Positions 24,764 to 33,935 are shown, counted from the first letter of the stretch. The stretch is DNA of 64,000 nt from Pedobacter sp. AK013 (GCF_014205835.1 NZ_JACHCQ010000002.1:238440-302439); one strand, 5' to 3'. Program-made: numbers and translations. The notes: generated by a model from the sequence alone, not told the origin.

Positions 24764-25639
24764 TTACATTTGCTGCATCCCGCTTGATTGAAAAAAGACT
24801 AATAACTCTTTTGCAATTTTTTCCGGGCTGTTGTCGTTATCGGCGGCTATATGTCCCAAACCGCGGAAGGATAGGCGCCTTGCTAGCGGCAAAACGTTGC
24901 TTAATTTATCAAGTGCAAGTTTAAAGTAATGTTGGCTCTTGGTTCCACCCATTAGTAGCATTTCAGCTTTAATTTCTTTACACAGATCTATAATTCCAGA
25001 TGATTGATGCACCAACATGAGATCGTAATGCATAGTTGGTATCAATGATTCTAACGGCATATCATCTTTCACTTGTTTCTTTGCATCTGCTTTTATAGCA
25101 ATATTTAGCAAAGGCGCAATAAGAAAGGTTGGCAAGGATGTGAACAACGAGGGATCATCGGTACCTTTTATGGCCTCGAACATTGCTTTTCCAAGGTTTC
25201 CACGCGAGAGGGCTGATTCATAGCGACTGCCCCAGGCCACAGGATCAGTCCCCTCGACCGGGATCGGGGGTTCGTAGATTGCTACTTTTTTAAGCGCAGT
25301 TTCTATGGCGGCTGTTTGAAGTACACAAATGGCGCCAGAACTAAGCCCAAATATCTTATCCGTTGCTGTCTTATGAATTAGTGCCTGCAAATCTTCGCTT
25401 TCTAATCCAATACCATAGTTCGGGCCAAATGGGCCGCTTAAGCCCCGGCCTCGTCTGTCTGGAATATAAACGGTGAATTCATTGGATAAGAAACTGGCAA
25501 GTTTCATGAAATTTTTAGAAGTCATCATTGCTCCATGAACAAGAATAACGCCAGGCCCGGTCCCGGTTTGTCTATAACCAATTCTTGTTCCATCCTTTGA
25601 TATAACGTAGCTGGTGGTATATTTCTCTATTGGGGTCAT
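24764..25639 (-). CDS. Alpha/beta hydrolase, 291 aa
   Basis: A 291-aa alpha/beta hydrolase: an N-terminal ISKDGTRIGYRQTGTG strand region, VHGAMMTS (oxyanion region, about 35), DRRGRGLSG (about 61), the nucleophile elbow GLSSGA (Ser at about 100) and the C-terminal RGLGHIAADN (catalytic His). The catalytic acid should be between them; it is not clear to me. Substrate unknown. It faces the epimerase gene, 21 bases away (convergent). Confidence 0.88.
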   Translation of the reverse strand: MTPIEKYTTSYVISKDGTRIGYRQTGTGPGVILVHGAMMTSKNFMKLASFLSNEFTVYIPDRRGRGLSGPFGPNYGIGLESEDLQALIHKTATDKIFGLSSGAICVLQTAAIETALKKVAIYEPPIPVEGTDPVAWGSRYESALSRGNLGKAMFEAIKGTDDPSLFTSLPTFLIAPLLNIAIKADAKKQVKDDMPLESLIPTMHYDLMLVHQSSGIIDLCKEIKAEMLLMGGTKSQHYFKLALDKLSNVLPLARRLSFRGLGHIAADNDNSPEKIAKELLVFFQSSGMQQM

Positions 25640-25805
25640 AGCCTGATTGAGGTTTACAATTAAAAGTATAAAGAAATTGCGTTACCCTGATGGCCATTTT
25701 GGCAAAAATGGCTCCGCCTTCCACATTTTAAATTGAGTTTTAATCTATTTCCAAATTAAGAACAGCCCAGATTTACAGCATTGGTACTGCAAGGAAATAC
25801 ATAAA

Positions 25806-26528
25806 TTACCTGCTCACAATTTTTTTTGTTACAAATTCGCTGAAAAAGAAATCCCTATAAATACTTCCTATTGGGATTTCGTTTGTGCCGATGTATACTG
25901 TATTGTTATCCACAGAATCAATGTGTTTAACATTGATAATATAGGATTTGCTAACTCTCACAAACATATCTTTTGGCAGTTGATCGTGGATCGTTTTAAT
26001 GTTCATGGCCGTAATTACTTTCTGCGTTTCGCTGTGCATCACCACATAATCTTTTAAACCTTGAATAAAAAGTATGCTATTGAAATAGACCTTAAAAATT
26101 CTTCGGTCTGCTTTCACAAAGAAAAAATCATCTGCTACCTGTTCAACACTATTATCAGCGTAATCTGCTTTGAATAATTTAGAATAGGTATGGGCTTTCT
26201 CAACTGCCTTTTGAAAGCGCTCTAATTTTATGGGTTTTATCAGGTAGTCAATCGCATCTACTTCGTAACTATCGAGGGCAAATTCAGAATAGGCAGTTGT
26301 AAAAACCACAAATGTTTCTTTTGGAATGGTGCGGGCAAATTCAATCCCACCAATTCCGGGCATATGTATATCAAGGAAAATCAACTCAACGGTATTGCTT
26401 TCCATAAAATTTGTAACGGTTTCAGGGCCACCGAAAGAACCGATTAAGTCTAAACCGTCTGTTTGGTTAATCAACATTTCTATGGCTTCTCTCGCCAATG
26501 GTTCATCATCTATAATAATACAGTTCAT
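25806..26528 (-). CDS. LytTR-type response regulator
   Basis: The product is 240 aa. The start at 26528 is preferred because its ATG overlaps the stop codon of the kinase gene (ATGA), although the frame extends upstream. A receiver domain (1-120: IIIDDEPLAREA, the phosphoacceptor in ELIFLDIHMPGIGG, TTAYSEFALDSYEVDAIDYLIKPI) is joined to a LytTR DNA-binding domain (about 145-240: FFVKADRRIFKVYF, YVVMHSETQKVITAMNIK, FVRVSKSYIINVKHIDSV). LytTR proteins bind direct repeats of about 21-22 bp spacing; such a pair lies at 27581-27617. Confidence 0.93.
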   Translation of the reverse strand: MNCIIIDDEPLAREAIEMLINQTDGLDLIGSFGGPETVTNFMESNTVELIFLDIHMPGIGGIEFARTIPKETFVVFTTAYSEFALDSYEVDAIDYLIKPIKLERFQKAVEKAHTYSKLFKADYADNSVEQVADDFFFVKADRRIFKVYFNSILFIQGLKDYVVMHSETQKVITAMNIKTIHDQLPKDMFVRVSKSYIINVKHIDSVDNNTVYIGTNEIPIGSIYRDFFFSEFVTKKIVSR

Positions 26529-27532
26529 AATTTTATGCTTAAGGTTATGCAATACCTTTCTGAGCCATCTTCAATATTTAAACTATGAGTTGCCGGGAAC
26601 AAAAGTTCTAGTCTCCGTTTCACATTTGTTAGCCCTAATCCGCCAGAATTATTAACAGATTTAAGCATCGGTTTGGAGTTGATGCATTTAAAGAAAAGTT
26701 CATCATTCTTAACATCGAAATACAGGTTTACATAAGACGGTCTTGTTGCATCATTGTTGTGTTTCACGGCATTTTCCACGAACGAAATGAGCAGCAAAGG
26801 TGGGATTTGCACACCATTCAGATCTCCCTCTTTTGAAATCAGAAAATCAAAACTATCCCGCCTTACTTTTTCCAAAGTTAAAAAATCTTCCAGGAAATGA
26901 ATATCCGAAGTCAACAGCACTTTATCTCTCGCACTGTCATAAAGCTGGTAACGAAGTAAATCGCTCAGCTTCATTAAAACCTGCGAGGCCTTTTCGGGAT
27001 CTTTCTTCGTTAGCACATTGGCATTGTTTAGCATATTAAACAAAAAATGTGGGTTGATCTGGTTTTTCAATTGTTCCAATTCTGCATAAGTTTTAGACTG
27101 TTTCAGCTCGTAGATCAATTGCTTGTCCATCATTCCTTTCTGAAAAAGTTTTACGGAAGAAGAGGCCGCAAGCAGCAACACCGTAAGGAAAGAAAAAAGC
27201 GGGATGTTCAACCCATGATCCTTATTAAACGGATTGAAAAAATAACCACAAGTGCCCATTATAACAAGGATGCCGATTACAGATAAGCAGTATTCAATAT
27301 TTTTATTCCTGAATAAAAGTATCGGCACCAACACATACATATTTACATAGAATAATAGAACAATATATACAAATATGGCCAAGGGATTGGCAATTATAGC
27401 AGTACTATTATACAGCACAATACCCATAAAAGCAACGAACAGCAGGTGCCTAAATATCCTGAGGCTAGGTGAAATCAGGAAACGAAAAAGTACGTTTTCG
27501 CTAATCAGCTGTTTATGGGTAAAATCATTCAT
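26525..27532 (-). CDS. LytS-type sensor histidine kinase
   Basis: An inner-membrane kinase of 335 aa with four to five transmembrane helices in the first 125 residues, a short linker helix and the catalytic part. The phosphorylation motif QINPHFLFNMLNN (His162) and the ATP-binding region (LLISFVENAVKHN, GGLGLTNVKRRLELLFP) are typical for this class. The stop codon overlaps the regulator start, so the two are translated together. The gene is divergent from the TonB receptor, and no separate sensor domain is evident beyond the membrane part. Confidence 0.92.
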   Translation of the reverse strand: MNDFTHKQLISENVLFRFLISPSLRIFRHLLFVAFMGIVLYNSTAIIANPLAIFVYIVLLFYVNMYVLVPILLFRNKNIEYCLSVIGILVIMGTCGYFFNPFNKDHGLNIPLFSFLTVLLLAASSSVKLFQKGMMDKQLIYELKQSKTYAELEQLKNQINPHFLFNMLNNANVLTKKDPEKASQVLMKLSDLLRYQLYDSARDKVLLTSDIHFLEDFLTLEKVRRDSFDFLISKEGDLNGVQIPPLLLISFVENAVKHNNDATRPSYVNLYFDVKNDELFFKCINSKPMLKSVNNSGGLGLTNVKRRLELLFPATHSLNIEDGSERYCITLSIKL

Positions 27533-27580
27533 TGAGAAATCGTATAGTACAAACTTAACATTTAAAGCAATGGTATGATC

Positions 27581-27617
27581 TGCTTTTATACAAAAGTGTA
27601 TGCTTTTTATACGAAAG
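27581..27617. promoter_or_regulatory. Direct repeat, candidate LytTR operator
   Basis: TATACAAAAG at 27587-27596 and TATACGAAAG at 27608-27617 are direct repeats with a 21-bp period, each preceded by TGCTTTT. They sit between the divergent kinase and TonB receptor genes. Two imperfect direct repeats about two helical turns apart are the known layout of LytTR sites. A weaker similar stretch begins near 27541. Confidence 0.55.
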
Positions 27618-27774
27618 CGGGAGGTATTATTAAAAACGTATAAAACAAGAAATATTGCTTAGTAGTACCCCAACATACTTTGCTATAAAAGATACCGCAT
27701 TTGGTATAATTCAAATAAAAACAGTGTTGTAAAGCAATAGTTTAGCCGTCAGAATTATATTCAATCTTCTATTC

Positions 27775-30147
27775 ATGAAATACGGAATCTTTTGTATCCT
27801 ACTATTATTATTCATTTCTTTCGGTGCCCGTTCACAGGAAAAAGTCACATTGAGTGGAATAATCACCATAAAAACAAACACCGAAACAATAAGCGGTGCA
27901 AGTATTTATATTCCTGAGTCAAAAGTATCAGCAGTTACCAATGCCTATGGCTTTTATGCCATTACCCTGCCCAAAGGTGCCTACACAATCGTGATCAGCT
28001 ATGTTGGGTTTGAACCTATTGAGGAACATATCGTTCTGACGAAAAATCTCAAGAAAGATTTTTCAATGAGTGAAAAAAGCAAGACCCTCGATGAGGTAGA
28101 GATAAAATACAATAGTTCAGCAAGTAACATCCGAAAACCAGAAATGAGTGTGAATAAACTCGCGATCTCCACTATCAAAAAAATGCCGGCAGTTATGGGC
28201 GAAGTTGATATTTTAAAAGCTATTCTGCAACTTCCCGGCGTTTCCAATGCACAGGAAGGAGCAACAGGTTTTAACGTTAGGGGTGGTTCGGTTGATGGCA
28301 ACCTGATATTATTAGATGAAGCCGTAGTTTACAATACTTCGCACCTGTTTGGTTTTTTCTCTGTTTTTAATGCCGATGTGATTAAGGATCTGAAATTGTA
28401 TAAAGGTGGTATACCTGCTAATTTCGGTGGGAGAACCTCCTCTGTTTTAGATATTTATCAGAAAGAAGGGAACAATAAAGAATATCACCTAACAGGCGGA
28501 ATCGGAGCGGTTTCGAGCAGGTTATTAGCAGAAGGACCTATTGTAAAAGATAAGGGTTCGTTCGTAGTTGCTGGTCGTACTTCTTACGCACATTTGTTTC
28601 TGAAACTGGCAGACAACCCCAATGCTGTTTCTTTTTATGATTTGAATGCTAAATTGAATTATAAGGTCAATGACAATAACAGGGTTTTCCTTTCAGGATA
28701 TTTCGGCAAGGATAAAATGGATTTCAGCAATTTTTTCAGCAACAATTATGGAAACTCCTTCTTTAATCTTCGGTGGAATCACATCTTTTCTGAGAAATTA
28801 TATTCCAATGCATCAGTCATTTACAGCAAGTACGATTATGGCCTGAAGATAAAAAACGTTGGCATTGATTGGGCATCAGACATCCGCAATTATAACCTGA
28901 AGTATAATTTTAACCATCGCCTGTCTGATAAACTGGCTTTGAATTATGGTATCAATTCCATCTACTACCAGTTTAATCCTGGCACCATAAATCCTATAGA
29001 TGCTACATCGCCTATCAATGCCGACCAGATTGAAAAAAAATATGCCTGGGAAAATGCATTGTACATCAGTGCCGAGCAAAAAATTGGAGCAAAAATAGCA
29101 TTGACTTATGGGTTGCGATATAGCAATTTACTGCGGTTGGGAGAACAAAATATAAATAACTATGCCAATAATCAGGCGGTAATTTTCAACCCTGAATTGC
29201 AAATTTACGAGGAAGGAACGCCCATAAGTATCACGCATTATGATAAAAACAAAAAGATTATTGGTTTTGGAAATTTAGAGCCCAGGTTGGCAGTTTCTTA
29301 TGCCATAAATGATGAGCAATCCATTAAGGCAAGTTATAACAGAATGAGCCAGTATATCCATTTAATTTCCAACACGGCTTCCGTTTCCCCACTTGATATT
29401 TGGGCGCCAAGCGACCAATATCTGAAACCCGAAATTCTTGACCAGGTTGCATTGGGCTATTTCAGGAATTTAGGCAGTGGAAAATACTCTTTAGAAACAG
29501 AAGCTTTTTATAAGAAAACCAAAAACAGAGCAGATTATATTGACGGGGCAGAATTGATTGCTAACAAAGCCATAGAACAAGTATTGCTAAATGGAGAGGC
29601 GAGGGCTTACGGCTTGGAGGTGATGCTGAAAAAAAACACTGGAAAATTAACAGGGTGGCTTTCTTACACTCTTTCTAAGGCAGAGCAGCGTATACCAGGA
29701 AGAAACGCAGACGAACCTGGCATTAACAACGGCGAATGGTACCGTGCCAATTACGATAAAACGCATAACCTTTCGCTTACAGCAGCTTATCAGCTATCGA
29801 AAAGATGGAATTTTGGCGGTATTTTCACCTACCAAACGGGTAAAGCTGCAACCTATCCCATTGGCAAATATCAATATCAGGGAATTACCATTGCCAATTA
29901 CGGTGCACGAAATGCTAATTCACTTCCAGCTTATCATCATTTGGATTTATCGGCAACTTATACTCCAAAACCCGACAGCAAAAAAAGATGGAAAAGCGAA
30001 TGGGTGTTCAGTATTTATAATGTTTACAACAGGAGTAACGCCGCATCTGTTATGTTCGAACAAAACAGAGAAACAGGGTTGAGCGAAGCGAAGAAGATAT
30101 CGATTTTCGGCATCATTCCAGGTGTTGCTTACAATTTCAGGTTTTAA
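27775..30147 (+). CDS. TonB-dependent receptor with N-terminal beta domain
   Basis: A 790-aa outer-membrane transporter. A signal peptide (ending GARSQ) is followed by a carboxypeptidase-regulatory-like domain (about 25-105, SGASIYIPESKVSAVTNAYGFYAITLPKGAY), a plug (about 120-230, LPGVSNAQEGATGFNVRGGS, DEAVVYNTSHLFGFFSVFN and YKGGIPANFGGRTSSVLD) and a barrel ending GVAYNFRF. It is not of the SusC subgroup (no STN domain and no long plug signature). It is encoded with a DUF4249 lipoprotein, a common Bacteroidetes pair, and the LytS/LytTR pair beside it is probably its regulator. Substrate unknown. Confidence 0.93.
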   Translation: MKYGIFCILLLLFISFGARSQEKVTLSGIITIKTNTETISGASIYIPESKVSAVTNAYGFYAITLPKGAYTIVISYVGFEPIEEHIVLTKNLKKDFSMSEKSKTLDEVEIKYNSSASNIRKPEMSVNKLAISTIKKMPAVMGEVDILKAILQLPGVSNAQEGATGFNVRGGSVDGNLILLDEAVVYNTSHLFGFFSVFNADVIKDLKLYKGGIPANFGGRTSSVLDIYQKEGNNKEYHLTGGIGAVSSRLLAEGPIVKDKGSFVVAGRTSYAHLFLKLADNPNAVSFYDLNAKLNYKVNDNNRVFLSGYFGKDKMDFSNFFSNNYGNSFFNLRWNHIFSEKLYSNASVIYSKYDYGLKIKNVGIDWASDIRNYNLKYNFNHRLSDKLALNYGINSIYYQFNPGTINPIDATSPINADQIEKKYAWENALYISAEQKIGAKIALTYGLRYSNLLRLGEQNINNYANNQAVIFNPELQIYEEGTPISITHYDKNKKIIGFGNLEPRLAVSYAINDEQSIKASYNRMSQYIHLISNTASVSPLDIWAPSDQYLKPEILDQVALGYFRNLGSGKYSLETEAFYKKTKNRADYIDGAELIANKAIEQVLLNGEARAYGLEVMLKKNTGKLTGWLSYTLSKAEQRIPGRNADEPGINNGEWYRANYDKTHNLSLTAAYQLSKRWNFGGIFTYQTGKAATYPIGKYQYQGITIANYGARNANSLPAYHHLDLSATYTPKPDSKKRWKSEWVFSIYNVYNRSNAASVMFEQNRETGLSEAKKISIFGIIPGVAYNFRF

Positions 30148-30163
30148 TGCAAATTATATAAAA

Positions 30164-30985
30164 ATGAAAAATATACTTAAATACCTTATCATTTCATGCT
30201 GCTTTTTTCTGCTGTCTTGCACAAAAGTAATAGAAGTGGATTTAGCAACAGCAGCGCCGAAATTGGTCATTGATGCATCGATTGACTGGATAAAGGGCAC
30301 AACAGGCAATGAGCAGAAAATCAAACTCTCTACTACAACCGGATATTACAATGCAGTATTTCCAACTGTTTCGGGAGCAAATATAGTGATAACAGATGCA
30401 GCCAATACTGTTTTTAGCTTTGTAGAAAATCCTGGTACGGGAGAATATAACTGCTCCAATTTCCATCCGGTTATTGGCGAAACCTATACTTTAAAAGTGG
30501 TTTTAAATGGAGACATTTATACCGCAACCGAAACTTGTTTGGGTGTTCCGGATATTGAAAATAAGATAGAACAAAATAATACCGGCGGATTTGGAGGTGA
30601 TGAGGTGGAAATTAAATATTACTACCAGGATAATGGCAACGAGGAGAATTACTATCTTCATCGTATTGCATCACCTGTATCAAAGTTTCCTGATTATAAA
30701 GCTAAAGATGACAATAAAAGTCAAGGCAACCTGATGCAGGAATATTTTTCTGATAAAGACCTGAAAGCTGGGGATAAGATAAACATCAGGCTCTATGGGA
30801 TTTCTAAAAGATATTATGATTATTTCAGGAAATTGTTAGCCGCTGCAGGAGCTGAAAATGGTCCGTTTCAAACAGCCCCAGGCTCGGTGAGAGGAAATAT
30901 CATTAATCAGACCCATTTTGCAAATTTCGCTTATGGATATTTCAGGTTATCGGAAGTAGCCGTAAAGGATTATGTAATCCAATAA
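30164..30985 (+). CDS. DUF4249-type lipoprotein
   Basis: The frame is open from 30122, but the ATG at 30164 gives a lipoprotein signal peptide (MKNILKYLIISCCFFLLSC, lipobox LLSC) and is the likely start (273 aa). The mature part has the DUF4249 pattern: CTKVIEVDLATAAPKLVIDASI at the N-terminus, a GANIVITDAANTVFSF beta segment, GETYTLKVVLNGDIYTATET and a C-terminal domain ending in strands. DUF4249 proteins are partners of TonB receptors, with an unknown ligand role at the outer membrane. The gene starts 16 bases after the receptor stop. Confidence 0.85.
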   Translation: MKNILKYLIISCCFFLLSCTKVIEVDLATAAPKLVIDASIDWIKGTTGNEQKIKLSTTTGYYNAVFPTVSGANIVITDAANTVFSFVENPGTGEYNCSNFHPVIGETYTLKVVLNGDIYTATETCLGVPDIENKIEQNNTGGFGGDEVEIKYYYQDNGNEENYYLHRIASPVSKFPDYKAKDDNKSQGNLMQEYFSDKDLKAGDKINIRLYGISKRYYDYFRKLLAAAGAENGPFQTAPGSVRGNIINQTHFANFAYGYFRLSEVAVKDYVIQ

Positions 30986-31074
30986 TTAAGTAGATTATTG
31001 GATATTGCATGTACTTAGCTTCAATCAATTAATAATGAGAAGAGGAATGAGTTAACCAACACAAGTCCAAAATT

Positions 31075-31821
31075 TTAAATCTCAATAATCAAATCTTTAT
31101 TATATCCATTATACATCTCACTAAGATAACCATGTGGATTACATATAATTTCAGTTTTGCCAATTTTATATCTCACAGGTGTATGAATGTGGCCGTGAAT
31201 CCAGTAATCAGGCTGATATTTTATAATAATGTCTTCCAAATTAGAAGCGTATGCTGAAGATATTGGATCATTTTTATAGCGTTCAGGTATTGATTTTATG
31301 CTTGGCGCATGGTGCGTAATTACAACATTTTTATAACCAATTGACTCCTCCAGACTCTTCTGCAACCATAATTTTGATACCTGGTGGATTTGATAGGTGT
31401 CAATCGTTCTAAGTTTAGAATATGCTGGATCTTTACGGATTTGCTTATAGTCGTTCATTTGGGCCTGACAGATAATACCATATTCAACAGGACTTCCAAA
31501 TAAAGAAAAATCTGTCCATAAAGTAGCGCCATGAAACCTAATACCTTCAAGCGCTATCATATTATTTTCAAGAACAGTTATATTTGTATCGTACGATTGC
31601 TTGATTATTTTATTAAGTGTCTTGGGGTATGAACCTTTATAGTATTCATGATTTCCCAAAAGATAAATTACAGGCTTATCACTTATGTTTTTCTTAACCC
31701 ATTCTATTCCCTTGGTACCCAAGTCTGTATCACCAGCTAAGATAACAACATCAACATTACTGAAGTCCAAATCGGAAATTCCAAATTCATGATGTAGGTC
31801 GCTGATTATCTTTACCTTCAT
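31075..31821 (-). CDS. Calcineurin-like metallophosphoesterase, 248 aa
   Basis: This has the five dimetal phosphoesterase motifs: ISDLHHEFG (N-terminus), LAGDTDLG, LGNHEYY, ITHHAPS and HGHIHTP. There is no signal peptide, so it is cytoplasmic. The family covers nucleotidases, phosphodiesterases and protein phosphatases; specificity cannot be told. It is alone on the minus strand with no clear operon partner. Confidence 0.92.
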   Translation of the reverse strand: MKVKIISDLHHEFGISDLDFSNVDVVILAGDTDLGTKGIEWVKKNISDKPVIYLLGNHEYYKGSYPKTLNKIIKQSYDTNITVLENNMIALEGIRFHGATLWTDFSLFGSPVEYGIICQAQMNDYKQIRKDPAYSKLRTIDTYQIHQVSKLWLQKSLEESIGYKNVVITHHAPSIKSIPERYKNDPISSAYASNLEDIIIKYQPDYWIHGHIHTPVRYKIGKTEIICNPHGYLSEMYNGYNKDLIIEI

Positions 31822-32008
31822 TTCTTTATTCGTGTAATGGCTAAAGTAGATATTAATTAAGGAAAATCATATGCTGTTCTTCTCTCAACTTAATCTCTCC
31901 TGGAACGACGCCGCAATTTACATTTCTATTTAACCGTTACGGAATAGACATCCGAAAACATTATTTTCCTTATTTTAGCTATACCAAAATACTGGAGGAT
32001 CATCTCAT

Positions 32009-32680
32009 ATGAATAAAAAGCTATTATCTATATTGGTGTTAAGCTTAGCGTTTAGTTTGAAATCTAAAGCACAAAAAAATGCAATAATGCCATCTGACGT
32101 AATTCCATTTCAGGTAACTGTTAAAAAATCTATCTTTAAAAGTAAAAATGCATTAGCCTTGGAAATACAGGGTGAAGCTAATGGAGACAATACACTTGCA
32201 ATCTTGAAGGATATTGATTTTCATAATGGCATAATTGAAGCTACAATTAGTGGTCAAACGCTTGCAAATGCTGGTGAAACAGCGCGTGGATTTGTAGGTA
32301 TTGCGTTTAGAGCAGCTTTAAATGCTTCCAAAATGGAGGTTTTTTATTTACGCCCCACTAATGGTCGGGCGAATGATCAAGTACGCAGAAACCACTCAAG
32401 TCAGTACATTTCTATTCCTGGATATCCGTGGGAAAAATTAAGAAAAGAAACACCAGGACAGTACGAAGCATACGTAGATATATTGCCGGCCGAATGGATC
32501 AAAATAAAAATTGTAGTGAAGGATGAAATTGCCAGGCTATATGTTAACGGTGCTACTCAGCCAACATTGATTGTAAATGACTTAAAGCAAGGCAAAGATA
32601 CAAGAGGAAGCATTGGGTTATGGATCGGTCCCGGAACACTAGGTCACTTTACAGACGTAAAAGTAACTAAAGAAGATTGA
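32009..32680 (+). CDS. Secreted jelly-roll (DUF1080/laminin-G-like) protein
   Basis: A 223-aa exported protein with signal peptide ending at SKAQ. The mature part looks like a concanavalin-A-like sandwich: ALALEIQGEANGDNTLAILKD, FHNGIIEATISGQTLANAGETARGFVGIAFR, WIKIKIVVKDEIARLYVNGA and GSIGLWIGPGTLGHFTDVKV. This strand order and the GSIGLWIGPGT end resemble DUF1080-like or laminin-G-like carbohydrate-binding domains. I see no catalytic motif. A terminator follows at 32726. Confidence 0.75.
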   Translation: MNKKLLSILVLSLAFSLKSKAQKNAIMPSDVIPFQVTVKKSIFKSKNALALEIQGEANGDNTLAILKDIDFHNGIIEATISGQTLANAGETARGFVGIAFRAALNASKMEVFYLRPTNGRANDQVRRNHSSQYISIPGYPWEKLRKETPGQYEAYVDILPAEWIKIKIVVKDEIARLYVNGATQPTLIVNDLKQGKDTRGSIGLWIGPGTLGHFTDVKVTKED

Positions 32681-32725
32681 TCCATTGTTTATTAATTAAT
32701 AGCGTTGATATAACCCCTAAAAACA

Positions 32726-32752
32726 AAAGCCCGATAGAAACTATCAGGCTTT
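32726..32752. terminator. Bidirectional terminator
   Basis: Stem AAAGCC-c-GATAG with CTATC-a-GGCTTT (one internal mismatch) and a 3-base loop. It lies between the secreted protein gene and the convergent genes from 33.9 kb. Confidence 0.7.
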
Positions 32753-32791
32753 AACAATTTTCCTCAAATTCTTTAACACCCTAATACAGTG

Positions 32792-33208
32792 TTAAATTTC
32801 GTTATATTTCCATACCCCAGAAATGGTAAGCAAAGTTAGTCCAGGTTGTTTTTCACCATAACTGAAAACACAAATATATTTTGAACGGCAGGATGGGCAA
32901 TCTGTTCCAAAGTATAATGTCGGTAAATCATTTACCGTTAATTCTCCAAAATAAAGTGAATTTTTTGAGGTTTCGGAAACAATTTTATTTCTTAGTAATT
33001 CATTTTTAGCTAAAACTTTTTCTTCATTATACAATTGAAAAATCGGAAAGCCTGATTCGTATGGCGTTATTTTAATGGTGTTTTCATGTCCGCAATTGCA
33101 ACAGTTGAATTTTACTTCAGCTAAGTGACCGATTTCAGCATTACTGAATGTGTCTTTTTCAACAGAGACCTGTTCTTCAATGGATATTTTTTTTAAAATT
33201 GAATACAT
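32792..33208 (-). CDS. Zinc-ribbon-like small protein, possible TNT immunity partner
   Basis: A 138-aa cytoplasmic protein with no signal peptide and no family I recognise. Two cysteine pairs, FNCCNCGHEN (C36-C39) and DCPSCRSKY (C104-C107), 65 residues apart, could hold a split zinc ribbon. It starts 10 bases after the TNT-type lipoprotein gene on the same strand, so the two are almost certainly co-transcribed. Toxin genes of this fold are usually followed by an immunity gene, which suggests this role; that is inference from position only. The size suits an immunity protein, but it does not resemble IFT, the known immunity protein of the mycobacterial TNT toxin, as far as I can tell. Confidence 0.6.
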   Translation of the reverse strand: MYSILKKISIEEQVSVEKDTFSNAEIGHLAEVKFNCCNCGHENTIKITPYESGFPIFQLYNEEKVLAKNELLRNKIVSETSKNSLYFGELTVNDLPTLYFGTDCPSCRSKYICVFSYGEKQPGLTLLTISGVWKYNEI

Positions 33209-33218
33209 CTAAATTATT

Positions 33219-33935
33219 TTATTTTGCAATAACTACCCCCACTGCTCCAGGATATTTTCCACTGGGATTTCTCTTAATTGTTACTTTGATATATCCTTCC
33301 TGGGCCAATTTATTCCAGGTTTTTTGGTAGCCAGTCGCCGGATCTATCGGGATTTTCCACATGGTCTGCTTGCCATAACCTACCTGATTAAACCAGGGAA
33401 TAATGTCTGCTGTTTGCCCCCCGAAATTTAGTGAATTATTTAAAACTTCGATTTCATAATAAAAATCATACGAATTTTCTGGTTGGTTCAAGGCCCTTTG
33501 CCCGAATGTATACGCAGATCCATTGATGATCGGACTTGTGAAGCTACCTCCCAAAGTCGGAGCTCCTGTTCCGCTATAAGTTCCGATCCCATTACTGTAC
33601 CTATCATATTTTTGTCCGGTGGTGATCGGCGTATCATCTACTATATTGAAACCTCCGTTTGCAGGCGGCCATTTTTCATTTAAATTGTTGTTTATAAATA
33701 AGTTTTCCAGTTCGCCCCACTTTTGCGACTTATATAAATCGTAAACACGATCTCTCACGGTCTGAGTTACAACGTTCGACGGATCATAGGTCGTGGCCAG
33801 TTCGTTTGCGTTTTTGTAAAACTCAGTGGCCGGTTTGTTCGGCTGTTCATTTAATAGGTCGTCCTTATCTGAGCGACAAGCCACAGAAAATAAGGTAATG
33901 TTTAAAAGCAGCAGGTACTTGAATAAATTTTTCAT
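33219..33935 (-). CDS. TNT-domain (NAD glycohydrolase toxin fold) lipoprotein
   Basis: A 238-aa lipoprotein: lipobox SVAC (Cys20) followed by RSDKDDLLNE, where the KDD just after the Cys resembles the Bacteroidetes surface-export signal. The C-terminal half (about 85-222) has the pattern of the TNT domain of the mycobacterial necrotising toxin, an NAD+ glycohydrolase: EKWPPANGG (88-95), KYDRYSN (109-115), GGSFTSPI (129-136), FGQRAL (144-149), a YYEIEVL strand, IPWFNQVGYGKQ (179-190) and the final QEGYIKVTI. The Gln at 190 probably corresponds to the catalytically important Gln of that family (inferred). The region between is about 60 residues of linker. A small gene follows after 10 bases. 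Confidence 0.75.
   Translation of the reverse strand: MKNLFKYLLLLNITLFSVACRSDKDDLLNEQPNKPATEFYKNANELATTYDPSNVVTQTVRDRVYDLYKSQKWGELENLFINNNLNEKWPPANGGFNIVDDTPITTGQKYDRYSNGIGTYSGTGAPTLGGSFTSPIINGSAYTFGQRALNQPENSYDFYYEIEVLNNSLNFGGQTADIIPWFNQVGYGKQTMWKIPIDPATGYQKTWNKLAQEGYIKVTIKRNPSGKYPGAVGVVIAK

Noticed and set aside
27047..27286. Plus-strand open frames inside the LytS kinase gene
   Set aside because: They overlap the conserved kinase region antisense and have no family signature.
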